NCBI GenBank assembly: GCA_014649155.1
Contig: BMSM01000026.1
Span: 29,465-93,464 of the forward strand
Direction of reading: 5' to 3'
Origin: Streptomyces griseoviridis
Lineage (GTDB): Bacteria; Actinomycetota; Actinomycetes; Streptomycetales; Streptomycetaceae
Length of the DNA stretch: 64,000 nucleotides
Shown here: in pieces, positions 32,316-40,481 of the stretch
How positions within the stretch are numbered: position 1 is the first letter of the stretch
Layout of the letters: every line of letters begins with the position of its first letter
The notes under the pieces: generated by a model
Told to the model about the DNA's origin: nothing
Seen by the model: only the letters and a program-made list of their open reading frames with translations
The model's database searches: none
Translations under genes and position numbers: made by a program

Positions 32316-32932
32316 ACGGCGTGCCCCACGCGACCCCGCTCCGCCGCGCTCCGGTCCAGCGGCGCAGCGCCGAACGGCTGACCCGCATTCTCGACGCCTG
32401 CGCCGACCTCCTGGACGAGGTCGGTTACGAGGAGCTGAGCACCCGGGCCGTCGCCGAGCGCGCCGGCGTGCCCATCGGCTCGGTGTACCGCTTCTTCGGC
32501 AACAAACGGCAGATGGCCGACGCCCTCGCCCAGCGCAACCTGGAGCGCTTCACCCGGCGCGTCACCGAGCGCCTGGCACGGGCCGGGGAGACCGGCTGGC
32601 GCACGGCCCTGGACACGGTCCTCGACGAGTACCTCGCGATGAAGCGGACCGCGCCCGGGTTCTGCCTGGTCGACTTCGGCAACCAGATCCCGGTAGGCGA
32701 CCGCCAGGCCGCGCCCAACCACCGGGTCGCCGACCGCCTCGCCGAGCTGCTCGCCGCCTCCCTGGGCCGGCGCCCCGACGACGACCTGCGGCGCGTCTTC
32801 CTGGTCGCCGTCGAGACCGCCGACACCCTGGTGCAGCTCGCCTTCCGGGTCGCACCGGACGGCGACCCGAAGATCATCGCCGAGGCGCGGGAGCTGCTGC
32901 GGTCCTATCTGGGGCGGGCCCTGGACCGGTAG
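32312..32932 (+). CDS. TetR-family transcriptional regulator
   Basis: A 206-aa TetR protein. The helix-turn-helix domain lies at about 18-65 (RILDACADLLDEVGYEELST, then ERAGVPIGSVYRFFGNKRQM). The C-terminal domain is of the common TetR type with LVQLAFR and a helical end. ATG 32312 overlaps the lipoprotein stop, so it is translated from the same message and may act on that promoter. Its ligand is unknown. It converges on the HAD gene with 25 bases between. Confidence 0.87.
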   Translation: MNGVPHATPLRRAPVQRRSAERLTRILDACADLLDEVGYEELSTRAVAERAGVPIGSVYRFFGNKRQMADALAQRNLERFTRRVTERLARAGETGWRTALDTVLDEYLAMKRTAPGFCLVDFGNQIPVGDRQAAPNHRVADRLAELLAASLGRRPDDDLRRVFLVAVETADTLVQLAFRVAPDGDPKIIAEARELLRSYLGRALDR

Positions 32933-32957
32933 GGCCCGCCCCGGCCGCCGAAGCCGC

Positions 32958-33743
32958 CTACCGGGGTCCGCCGTTCACCCGGCCGGGTGCGCTGCCCGGC
33001 GCCGGGGCCGGCACCCGGGCCCGGGCCCAGGTCAGCACCTCCTCGGAGTTCAGGCCCGGAATCCAGGCGTCGGCCCGCCGGGCGTCCGCGTGGTCCGGCC
33101 GGGGCCCCACGCCGAGCACCCGCAGGCCCGCGCGGCGCGCCGAGTCGACCCCGGTGAGGGAGTCCTCGACCGCGAGGGCGGCCCCCGGCGGGACCCCGCA
33201 CAGTTGCGCGGCCCTGCGGTACACGTCGGGCCACGGCTTGGGCCGTACCGCCTCCGGGGCCTCGCCGTCGTCGCCGGACGGGGGCGGGGGAGCCTCCCCG
33301 GGCGTCACCGTGGCGACGACGACATGGTCGAAGTACCGGAGCAGCCCGGCCCGGTCGAGGCTCTCCTCCACCACCTGCCGGGGGCAGTTGCTGGCCACCG
33401 CCAGGGGCAGCCGGCCCGCGAGCAGCCGTACGAACTCGGCGGCGCCCGGCATGGTCAGCGGTTCCTCCGCGACGAGGGACAGGAAGTGTTCGAGCAGGGC
33501 GGCGGTCAGCTCCGGGGCCAGGTCGGGCTTGTGGGTCTCCTCCGCCATCAGGCGTCCGCAGTCGACGTAGTGCACGCCCTTGGCCCGCTCGGCGAACCCC
33601 GGCGGGGGCAGCAGCCCGAAGGCGCGGAAGGCGCGGCTGCGCGCGTCCTGCCAGTGGCGTTCGGTGTCCATGAGGGTGCCGTCGCAGTCGAAGACGACGG
33701 CGTCGGGTGACCAGTTCAGCAGGGAAGGAGGCATTGACGTCAC
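32958..33743 (-). CDS. HAD-superfamily hydrolase (beta-phosphoglucomutase/phosphatase type)
   Basis: A 261-aa HAD phosphatase. Motif I is VVFDCDGTLMDT (nucleophile and acid Asp), motif II LAVASNCPR, motif III KPWPDVY, and motif IV ALAVEDSLTGVDSARRAG. An alpha-helical cap (about 35-95) marks subclass I. An insert after VVVATVTPGE (PPPPSGDDGEAPEAV) is a low-complexity loop not usual in the family. GTG 33743 has AGGAG six bases upstream and is preferred to ATG 33734. The substrate is not predictable. Confidence 0.85.
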   Translation of the reverse strand: MTSMPPSLLNWSPDAVVFDCDGTLMDTERHWQDARSRAFRAFGLLPPPGFAERAKGVHYVDCGRLMAEETHKPDLAPELTAALLEHFLSLVAEEPLTMPGAAEFVRLLAGRLPLAVASNCPRQVVEESLDRAGLLRYFDHVVVATVTPGEAPPPPSGDDGEAPEAVRPKPWPDVYRRAAQLCGVPPGAALAVEDSLTGVDSARRAGLRVLGVGPRPDHADARRADAWIPGLNSEEVLTWARARVPAPAPGSAPGRVNGGPR

Positions 33744-34290
33744 AGTGGCTCCTGGATGGGGGCGGTCACGCGTCGACGGGACCGCGAGTGGGGGGTGGTG
33801 CGGCTGCCCGCGCCGGCTCGGTGGTGCCGGCCTCCCGGCACCGGATTCCTGTCGGAGGGCCGGCCTCCCGCACCGGGCCGCCGGCAGCCCGCAATTCGGG
33901 CATCAGCCGCAAAAGTAAAACATTGCGACGACTACGTTATTTCGGCCCCGAAAAGTGAGGCAATCACCGCTTCGAGTGCTCGACCGCCGGACGGAGAGGG
34001 TGTATGCGACGGCCGCGCCCGTGCTGTCCGTGCCGTTCTGAGCGGCCGTCATCATGCGGCGGGCCGAACGGAGTTGAGGCATATTCGAGGGGAATTAATC
34101 ACCCCGGCGGATGCCGGGCGGCGGTACCGGCCGGTGAACCAAGAAGGGTATGCGAAAGGCCACTTGCCACTCGCCCGCGTTCACATTCGAAAGAAAAGCG
34201 CAATTACCGCGCGAGGGTGGCGAATTGCTGCTCCAGGCGTACGCGGGCGCACTACATTTTCCGTCGTTCATTCCGGAACACCGAGCGAAG
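33744..34290. other. Long lower-GC intergenic region upstream of the receptor-like TetR gene
   Basis: About 550 bases without a gene I can support. It has noticeably lower GC in 33890-34290, a TTTCGG-CC-CCGAAA palindrome at 33940-33953 and the ACCGGCCGGT palindrome at 34126-34135. It is long enough for complex control or a small RNA, but nothing else is clear. Confidence 0.5.
34121..34140. promoter_or_regulatory. ARE-like palindrome upstream of the receptor-like regulator
   Basis: A perfect ACCGGCCGGT (34126-34135) sits in a wider site whose left half, read outwards, is GGCCGGTACCG, close to the butyrolactone-receptor half-site GG(T/C)CGGT(A/T)(T/C)G(T/G). The right half fits less well. It lies about 150 bases before the receptor-like gene, where autoregulatory elements usually are. 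Confidence 0.4.
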
Positions 34291-35070
34291 GTGCATGAGA
34301 CCTTGCAGGAACGGGCCCGAGCAACCCGCAGATCACTCCTGGACGCGGCTGCCCACCTCTTCGCCCAGCAGGGATACGCGGGGACGAGTGTCAACGACAT
34401 AAGCGCCCGGTCCGGACGGACCAGCGGGTCCGTCTACTTCCACTACGCCAGCAAGGAGGGCATCGCCCTCGCCGTGGTCCGGGCCGGCTTCGCCACCTGG
34501 CCGGGCCTGGTCGCACGGTACGGCGACCGGAGCATGCCGCCGCTGGACCGCCTGGTCGCGCTGAGCTACGAGGTCGCCCGCGCCCTCGCCGAAGACCCCC
34601 TGACCCGCGCGGGAGCCCGGCTGTGGGCGGAGCGGGACACGATCGGCGTGCCCCTCCCCGACCCCTTCCCCCTCTGGACGACCGCCGTCACCCGGCTGCT
34701 GGCCCAGGCCCGGTCCGGCGGTGAACTGGCCGCCCATGTCCGGCCGGCCCCCGCCGCCCGCACCCTGGTCCGCGCCTTCTTCGGCTTCTGCACCCTCACC
34801 GAGGCGCTGGAGGGCCCGGGCGCCCTCCCCGGCCGCCTGTCCGACTGGTGGCAGCTGACCCTGCCCTCGCTCCAGGACCCCCCGCGTCCCGGACGGTCCT
34901 CCGCGTGGCCGGGCCCGGCCGACGGCGGCCCGCATCCGCTGGAACGGACCGTGCCGGGGCCCGCGCGACCGGTCTCCCGCCCGTCGCCGGGCGCCGCGCG
35001 GGCGACCGTCTCCCTTCCGGTCGGCTCGCCGGTCCCGCGCCGCGCCTCCGAGTCCTCGCGGCGGTCCTGA
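34291..35070 (+). CDS. TetR-family regulator resembling gamma-butyrolactone receptors
   Basis: A 259-aa protein. RARATRRSLLDAAAHLFAQQ, GYAGTSVNDISARSGRTSGSVYFHYASKEGIA forms the DNA-binding domain, in the ScbR/ArpA style (SVYFHYASKE). The ligand domain has ALAEDPLTRAGARLW and PFPLWTTAVTRLLAQARSGGEL, also receptor-like. Residues after about 195 are a Pro/Arg/Ser-rich tail that the family usually lacks. GTG 34291 is chosen as it begins just before the conserved domain; its ribosome site is poor, and an in-frame ATG at 34150 would add a non-conserved 47 residues. No AfsA-type synthase is nearby, so it is an orphan. Confidence 0.7.
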   Translation: MHETLQERARATRRSLLDAAAHLFAQQGYAGTSVNDISARSGRTSGSVYFHYASKEGIALAVVRAGFATWPGLVARYGDRSMPPLDRLVALSYEVARALAEDPLTRAGARLWAERDTIGVPLPDPFPLWTTAVTRLLAQARSGGELAAHVRPAPAARTLVRAFFGFCTLTEALEGPGALPGRLSDWWQLTLPSLQDPPRPGRSSAWPGPADGGPHPLERTVPGPARPVSRPSPGAARATVSLPVGSPVPRRASESSRRS

Positions 35071-35158
35071 ACCCGGGGCCCGGCGCGGCGGGTCACGGGC
35101 CGCCGAGGCCCCGGGCCACCGCGCGGGCGGCCGGGGCGTCCCGGCCCCTCCCCGGCAT

Positions 35159-35176
35159 GCGTACCGGTCGGTATGC
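35159..35176. promoter_or_regulatory. TetR-type palindrome upstream of the molybdoenzyme gene
   Basis: GCGTACCG-GT-CGGTATGC: 8-base arms, one mismatch. It lies about 120 bases before the oxidoreductase start, and its right half CGGTATGC recurs in the fatty-acid operators at 57416 and 62872. Confidence 0.55.
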
Positions 35177-35293
35177 TCGGCTCGGCGGGACGTCCCTGTC
35201 CGCGGGACGTCCCGTGCCCGCCGTCGCCCGTGCCCCGCCGTTCCCCTGCCCCACCCCGCCCCCGCCCTCGCGCCGCCGCCCTCCGGAGGACCC

Positions 35294-37525
35294 GTGACCC
35301 GCACCGCCCTGCGCATCTGCCCCCTGTGCGAGGCCACCTGTGGCCTGACGCTGACCATCGAGGGCGCCCGGGTCACCGGCGCCCGGGGCGACCGCGACGA
35401 CGTCTTCAGCCGGGGCTTCCTCTGCCCGAAGGGCGCCTCCTTCGGCGCTCTCGACGCCGACCCCGACCGGCTCCGGGTGCCGCTGGTGCGGCGCGGCGGA
35501 CGGCTGCGCGAGGCGAGCTGGGAGGAGGCGTTCACCGCCGTCGCCGACGGCGTCCGGCCCCTGATCGAGCGGTACGGCCCGCAGACCGTGGGCGTCGTCC
35601 TCGGCAACCCCAACGTCCACACCGTGGCCGGCGCCCTCTATCCGCCGCTGCTGCTCGGCGCCCTCGGCACCCGCGCCGTCTTCACCGCGTCCACCCTCGA
35701 CCAGATGCCCAAGCACGTCTCCAGCGGCCTGCTCTTCGGGGACGCCAACGCCATCCCGGTACCCGACCTCGACCGCACCGACCACCTCCTGGTCATCGGC
35801 GCCAACCCGCTGGAGTCCAACGGCAGTCTGTGCACCGCCCCCGACTTCCCCGGCCGCCTGAAGGCGCTCAAGGCCCGCGGCGGCACCCTCACCGTCGTCG
35901 ACCCGCGCCGCACCCGCACCGCGCGCCTCGCCGACCGGCACCTCGCGATCCGGCCCGGCACCGACGCGCTGCTGCTCGCCGCCGTCGCCCACGTCCTGCT
36001 GGCCGAGGACCTGGCCGACCTCGGCCCGCTCGCCGCGCACGTCCAGGGACTCGGCGAACTGAGGGCGGAACTCGCCGAGTTCACGCCGGAGGCGGTCGCC
36101 TCCGCCTGCGGCCTGGACGCCGCCCTGATCCGTACCGTCGCCCGGGAGCTGGCCGCCGCCCCCACCGCGGCCGTCTACGCCCGCATCGGCAGCTGCACCG
36201 TCGCGCACGGCACCCTCGCCAGCTGGCTGGTCGACGTCCTCAACGTCCTCACCGGCAACCTCGACCGGCCCGGCGGCGCCCTCTTCCCGCTGGCCGCCAC
36301 CGCACCGGCCCCGCGCCCCGCCGGACCGGGCCACGGCTTCGTGCTCGGCCGCTGGCGCTCCCGGGTGAGCGGACACCCCGAGGCCAAGGGCGAACTGCCG
36401 CTCGCCGCGCTCGCCGAGGAGATCGACACCGCGACCGCCGAGGGCGAGCCGCTGCGCGCGCTGATCACCGTCGCCGCCAACCCCGTCCTGTCCGCCCCCG
36501 ACGGCGACCGCCTCGACAAGGCCCTGGCCTCCCTCGACTTCATGGTCAGCGTCGACCCCTACCTGGGCGAGACCGCGCGCCACGCGCACGTCGTACTGCC
36601 CCCGCCGCCGCCCGCGCAGAGCCCCCACCACGACTTCGCCCTGAACACCCTCGCCGTCCGCAACCAGGTCCGCTACACCCGCCCGGCCGTCCCCCTGGAA
36701 CCCGGCCGGATGGCCGAGAGCGAGATCATGGCCCGGCTGATCCTCGCCGTCAGCGGCGGGCACGGGACCGACCCGGCCACCGTCGACGCCACCGCGATCC
36801 GGCAGACCCTGGACCGTGCCGTACGCACCCCGCACTCCCCGGCGCACGGCCGCGACCCCGGGGAACTGGCCGCCCTGCTCACCGGCGCCGACGGCCCCGA
36901 GCGTCGCCTCGACCTGATGCTCCGCCTCGGCCCCTACGGCGACGGCTTCGGCGCCCGGCCCGGCGGACTGACCCTGGACCGACTCCTCGCCCACCCGCAC
37001 GGCATCGACCTGGGCCCGCTCCGCCCCCGCCTGCCGCAGCCGCTGAAGACCCGCAGCGGCGCGGTGGAACTGCTGCCCGGCCCGATCGCCGCCGACCTGC
37101 CCCGGCTGCGGCGGGCACTGGCCGACCGCCCCGCCGGACTCGTCCTGGTCGGCCGCCGCCACCTGCGCTCCAACAACAGCTGGATGCACAACGTCCCCGC
37201 CCTGACCGGCGGCTCCAACCGCTGCACCCTGCACCTCCACCCCGAGGACGCCGCCCGGCTCGGCCTGCGCGACGGGGCGGCCGTACGCGTGAAGGGCGAC
37301 GGGGGAGAGGTGACCGTCCCCGCCGAGGTCACCGAGGACATCCGGCCCGGCGTGGTGAGCCTGCCGCACGGCTGGGGCCACGACCGCCCCGGCACCCGCC
37401 TCGGCCACGCCGCCGGCGATCCCGGCGCCAACGTCAACCAGCTCCTCGACGGCCGTCTGCTCGACCCGCTGTCGGGCAACGCGGTCCTCAACGGCGTGCC
37501 GGTCGCGCTGACACCCGTACGGTGA
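35294..37525 (+). CDS. Molybdopterin-dependent oxidoreductase (bis-MGD family) with [4Fe-4S] cluster
   Basis: A 743-aa catalytic subunit of the DMSO-reductase superfamily. The N-terminus carries the iron-sulfur motif: Cys9, Cys12, Cys16 in CPLCEATC and Cys44 in FLCPKG. VVLGNPNVH, LVIGANPLESNG, LTVVDPRRTRTA and IRPGTDALLL bind the pterins, and ANVNQLLDG in the C-terminal domain closes the site. No Tat signal, so it is cytoplasmic. The Mo ligand is not obviously Cys: the region reads ASTLDQMPKH. Partner subunits are absent nearby. GTG 35294 has GGAGGA upstream. The substrate is unknown; formate dehydrogenase or nitrate reductase-like labels would be guesses. Confidence 0.87.
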   Translation: MTRTALRICPLCEATCGLTLTIEGARVTGARGDRDDVFSRGFLCPKGASFGALDADPDRLRVPLVRRGGRLREASWEEAFTAVADGVRPLIERYGPQTVGVVLGNPNVHTVAGALYPPLLLGALGTRAVFTASTLDQMPKHVSSGLLFGDANAIPVPDLDRTDHLLVIGANPLESNGSLCTAPDFPGRLKALKARGGTLTVVDPRRTRTARLADRHLAIRPGTDALLLAAVAHVLLAEDLADLGPLAAHVQGLGELRAELAEFTPEAVASACGLDAALIRTVARELAAAPTAAVYARIGSCTVAHGTLASWLVDVLNVLTGNLDRPGGALFPLAATAPAPRPAGPGHGFVLGRWRSRVSGHPEAKGELPLAALAEEIDTATAEGEPLRALITVAANPVLSAPDGDRLDKALASLDFMVSVDPYLGETARHAHVVLPPPPPAQSPHHDFALNTLAVRNQVRYTRPAVPLEPGRMAESEIMARLILAVSGGHGTDPATVDATAIRQTLDRAVRTPHSPAHGRDPGELAALLTGADGPERRLDLMLRLGPYGDGFGARPGGLTLDRLLAHPHGIDLGPLRPRLPQPLKTRSGAVELLPGPIAADLPRLRRALADRPAGLVLVGRRHLRSNNSWMHNVPALTGGSNRCTLHLHPEDAARLGLRDGAAVRVKGDGGEVTVPAEVTEDIRPGVVSLPHGWGHDRPGTRLGHAAGDPGANVNQLLDGRLLDPLSGNAVLNGVPVALTPVR

Positions 37526-37551
37526 CCAGGGGTTTTGCGCTTATTGCTCGC

Positions 37552-37572
37552 GTGTCAACATCTTGTTAACAC
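37552..37572. promoter_or_regulatory. 21-base palindrome upstream of the citrate transporter
   Basis: GTGTCAACA-TCT-TGTTAACAC: 9-base arms with one mismatch. It starts 26 bases after the molybdoenzyme stop and about 80 bases before the transporter start. It is a good operator candidate; the binding protein is unknown. Confidence 0.6.
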
Positions 37573-37583
37573 CGAGTGGACGC

Positions 37584-37640
37584 ACCTAACGTCGTCGCAC
37601 CGCCGGTCCCAGGTGGGATGTTCAAGGGCGAACGTTAGGT
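37584..37640. promoter_or_regulatory. Widely spaced perfect inverted repeat overlapping the transporter promoter
   Basis: ACCTAACGT (37584-37592) and ACGTTAGGT (37632-37640) are perfect 9-base inverted copies 39 bases apart. The second overlaps a possible -10 (TAGGTA, 37636-37641) only eight bases before the ATG. They could be paired half-sites or a stem of a structured leader. Confidence 0.55.
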
Positions 37641-37649
37641 ACTCCACTC

Positions 37650-39017
37650 ATGCTGACCCTCCTCGGCTTCGCCATGATCGCGACCTTCCTGGTCCTGATC
37701 ATGCTGAAGAAGATGTCCCCGATCGCGGCGCTCGTGCTGATCCCCGCGCTGTTCTGCGTCCTCGTCGGCAAGGGCGCCGAACTCGGCGACTACGTCATCG
37801 ACGGCGTCTCCAGCCTCGCCCCCACCGCGGCGATGCTGATGTTCGCGATCGTCTACTTCGGCGTGATGATCGACGTCGGACTGTTCGACCCGGTCGTCCG
37901 GGCGATCCTGCGGTTCTGCAAGGCCGACCCGATGCGGATCGTCGTCGGCACCGCGCTGCTCGCCGCGATCGTCTCCCTGGACGGCGACGGCTCCACCACC
38001 TTCATGATCACGGTGTCGGCGATGTACCCGCTGTACAAGCGGCTGAAGATGAGCCTGGTCGTGATGACCGGCATCGCCGCCATGGCCAACGGCGTGATGA
38101 ACACGCTGCCCTGGGGCGGCCCCACCGCCCGCGCCGCCACCGCGCTCAAGGTCGACGCCACCGACATCTTCGTCCCGATGATCCCGGCGCTCGCCGTCGG
38201 CCTGCTCTTCGTCCTCGTCCTCGCCTACGTGCTCGGCCTGCGCGAGCGCAAGCGGGTCGGCACCCTCACCCTGACCGAGGTGCTGGTGGAGGAGAAGGAG
38301 ACCGTGCCGGCGGGCGCGGGTGGCGGCGGTACGCAACCCCGGCCGGCGACCGGCGGCACGGCCGGCTCCGACGACTTCCAGGGCCTCGACCCCCACCGCC
38401 CCACCCTGCGCCCCGAGCTGTACTGGTTCAACGCGCTGCTCACCGTCGTCCTGCTCACCGCGATGATCATGGAGCTGCTGCCGATCCCGGTGCTGTTCCT
38501 GCTCGGCGCCGCGCTCGCGCTCACCGTCAACTTCCCCCACATGCCCGACCAGAAGGCCCGGATCGCCGCCCACGCCGACAACGTCCTCAACGTCTCCGGC
38601 ATGGTCTTCGCCGCCGCCGTCTTCACCGGCGTCCTGACCGGCACCGGCATGGTCGACCACATGGCCGACTGGCTGGTGGGCGCCATCCCCGACGCCATGG
38701 GCCCGCACATGGCCCTCGTCACCGGCGTCCTGAGCCTGCCGCTCACCTACTTCATGTCCAACGACGGCTTCTACTTCGGTGTCCTGCCGGTCCTCGCCGA
38801 GGCCGGCCAGGCGCACGGCGTCTCCACCCTGGAGATCGCCCGCGCCTCCATCGTCGGCCAGCCGCTGCACATGTCCAGCCCGCTCGTCCCCGCCGTGTAC
38901 GTGCTGGTCGGCATGGCCAAGGTCGAGTTCGGCGACCACACCCGGTTCGTGGTGAAGTGGGCCGCCCTGACCTGCCTCGCCGTGCTCGGGTCGGCCGTCC
39001 TGTTCGGCATCGTCTGA
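37650..39017 (+). CDS. CitMHS-family metal-citrate/H+ symporter
   Basis: A 455-aa membrane transporter with about twelve hydrophobic segments. LDGDGSTTFMITVSAMYPLY and NTLPWGGPTARAATAL are the duplicated conserved loops of the CitMHS family; a charged cytoplasmic linker (about 195-250) separates the halves. These carriers import citrate complexed to divalent metals, or Fe(III)-citrate in S. coelicolor. The ATG at 37650 has no ribosome site; with TAGGTA as -10 the transcript would be leaderless. Two inverted repeats upstream suggest tight control. An MFS gene follows by 31 bases in the same direction. Confidence 0.9.
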   Translation: MLTLLGFAMIATFLVLIMLKKMSPIAALVLIPALFCVLVGKGAELGDYVIDGVSSLAPTAAMLMFAIVYFGVMIDVGLFDPVVRAILRFCKADPMRIVVGTALLAAIVSLDGDGSTTFMITVSAMYPLYKRLKMSLVVMTGIAAMANGVMNTLPWGGPTARAATALKVDATDIFVPMIPALAVGLLFVLVLAYVLGLRERKRVGTLTLTEVLVEEKETVPAGAGGGGTQPRPATGGTAGSDDFQGLDPHRPTLRPELYWFNALLTVVLLTAMIMELLPIPVLFLLGAALALTVNFPHMPDQKARIAAHADNVLNVSGMVFAAAVFTGVLTGTGMVDHMADWLVGAIPDAMGPHMALVTGVLSLPLTYFMSNDGFYFGVLPVLAEAGQAHGVSTLEIARASIVGQPLHMSSPLVPAVYVLVGMAKVEFGDHTRFVVKWAALTCLAVLGSAVLFGIV

Positions 39018-39048
39018 TCCCGGCCCGCCCGTCCAGGAGGAAACGACC

Positions 39049-40323
39049 ATGGTGTCCGGTGGGAACCGCCGCTGGCTGCTCCGCCTCGTCATCGCCTTCT
39101 CGTTCGCGCAAGGAGCGGTGTCGATGGCCCGGCCCGCCGTCTCCTACCGGGCCCTCGCGCTCGGCGCCGACGAACGGGCGGTCGGCGTGATCGCGGGCGT
39201 CTACGCCCTCCTGCCGCTGTTCGCCGCCGTCCCCCTCGGCCGCCGCACCGACCACGGCCGCTGCGCCCCGCTGCTGCCCGCCGGCGTCGTCCTGATCTCC
39301 GGCGGCTGCGTCCTCAGCGGCGTCGCCGGGTCGCTCGGCACGATGGCGCTGTGGAGCGGGGTGATGGGCCTCGGGCACCTGTGCTTCGTGATCGGCGCGC
39401 AGTCCCTGGTCGCCCGCCAGTCGGCCCCGCACGAACAGGACCGCAACTTCGGCCACTTCACCATCGGCGCCTCCCTCGGCCAGCTCGTCGGGCCCGTCGC
39501 CGCGGGCGCGGTCGTCGACGGCGCCGCCATGGCGCACAGCAGCGCGGTGGCGCTGGTGGCGGCGGGCGCGGGCGGCGCGGTCGCCCTGACCTCGCTGTGG
39601 CGCACAGAGGACCGTACGGCGGTCAAGGCGTCCGCCGTGCCGGGCGCCCGCGTCCCGGTGGGCCGCATCCTGCGGGCCCGGGGCGTGCCCGCGGGCATGC
39701 TGATCAGCCTCTCCGTGCTCTCCGCGACCGACATCCTCACCGCCTACCTGCCGGTGGTCGGTGAGCACCGGGGCATCGCCCCCTCGGTGATCGGGGTCCT
39801 GCTCAGCCTGCGCGCCGCCGCCACCATCGCCTGCCGGCTGGTGCTGACCCCGCTGCTGCGGCTGCTCGGCCGCACCACGCTGCTCACGGTGACCTGTCTG
39901 CTGGCCGCCCTGCTCTGCGCGGGCGTCGCGCTGCCGTTGCCGGTCCCGGCGCTGGGCCTGGTCCTCGTGGTCCTCGGCTTCTGCCTGGGCGTCGGCCAGC
40001 CGCTGTCCATGACGACGGTGGTCCAGGCCGCCCCCGACGGCGCCCGCTCCACCGCCCTCGCCCTGCGCCTGACCGGCAACCGCCTCGGCCAGGTCGCCGC
40101 GCCCGCCGCGGCCGGCCTGATCGCCGGGGTGGCCGGCGTCGCCGCCCCCTTCGTGATGCTGGGCGCCCTGCTCCTGCTCTCCTCGGGCGTCGCCCTGCGC
40201 TCCCCGTCCCGTCCCCCGGCGCGGGACGACGGCCCGCCGCCCCCTGAGCGGCCCGCCCCCGGGCGCCCCGCACGCCCCGAGGGCGCCCCCGCCCCGGCCC
40301 GGACGCCGGAGCCGGAGGAGTAG
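39049..40323 (+). CDS. Major facilitator superfamily transporter
   Basis: A 424-aa MFS protein with about twelve membrane segments. The loop 2-3 motif reads PLGRRTDHGRCAPLLPAG, and the second half begins around GVPAGMLISLSVLS. A Pro/Arg-rich cytoplasmic tail (about 390-424) follows. ATG 39049 has AGGAGGA at proper spacing. It probably forms an operon with the citrate transporter. The substrate and direction are unknown. Confidence 0.87.
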   Translation: MVSGGNRRWLLRLVIAFSFAQGAVSMARPAVSYRALALGADERAVGVIAGVYALLPLFAAVPLGRRTDHGRCAPLLPAGVVLISGGCVLSGVAGSLGTMALWSGVMGLGHLCFVIGAQSLVARQSAPHEQDRNFGHFTIGASLGQLVGPVAAGAVVDGAAMAHSSAVALVAAGAGGAVALTSLWRTEDRTAVKASAVPGARVPVGRILRARGVPAGMLISLSVLSATDILTAYLPVVGEHRGIAPSVIGVLLSLRAAATIACRLVLTPLLRLLGRTTLLTVTCLLAALLCAGVALPLPVPALGLVLVVLGFCLGVGQPLSMTTVVQAAPDGARSTALALRLTGNRLGQVAAPAAAGLIAGVAGVAAPFVMLGALLLLSSGVALRSPSRPPARDDGPPPPERPAPGRPARPEGAPAPARTPEPEE

Positions 40324-40426
40324 CCGAGGGCCGGCGACGCCGCCTTCTGGACCGTTCTCCGCCGTGTCGTCCGGCTTGTTCCCGGGCCGGGTGAGCCGTG
40401 CCATGGGAGCGGCCCCTGGTGCCGGA

Positions 40427-40445
40427 AAACTAACGGCGCTAGTTT
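40427..40445. promoter_or_regulatory. 19-base palindromic operator upstream of the ALDH gene
   Basis: AAACTAACGGCGCTAGTTT is a near-perfect palindrome (8 of 9 pairs about a central G). It matches the site at 47811-47829 at 15 of 19 positions, with the same length and centre, so one TetR protein could bind both. Confidence 0.65.
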
Positions 40446-40481
40446 GGGGCGCGGACGACGAGGACCGCCGGAAGGAACGCG

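Noticed and set aside
35093..37408. A 771-codon open frame opposite the molybdoenzyme gene
   Set aside because: Gly/Ala/Val/Gln-rich nonsense with no motifs, caused by high GC on the opposite strand.
34291..37525. A secondary-metabolite cluster headed by the receptor-like regulator
   Set aside because: Neighbours are a HAD phosphatase, a molybdoenzyme and a citrate transporter; there are no synthases or tailoring sets.
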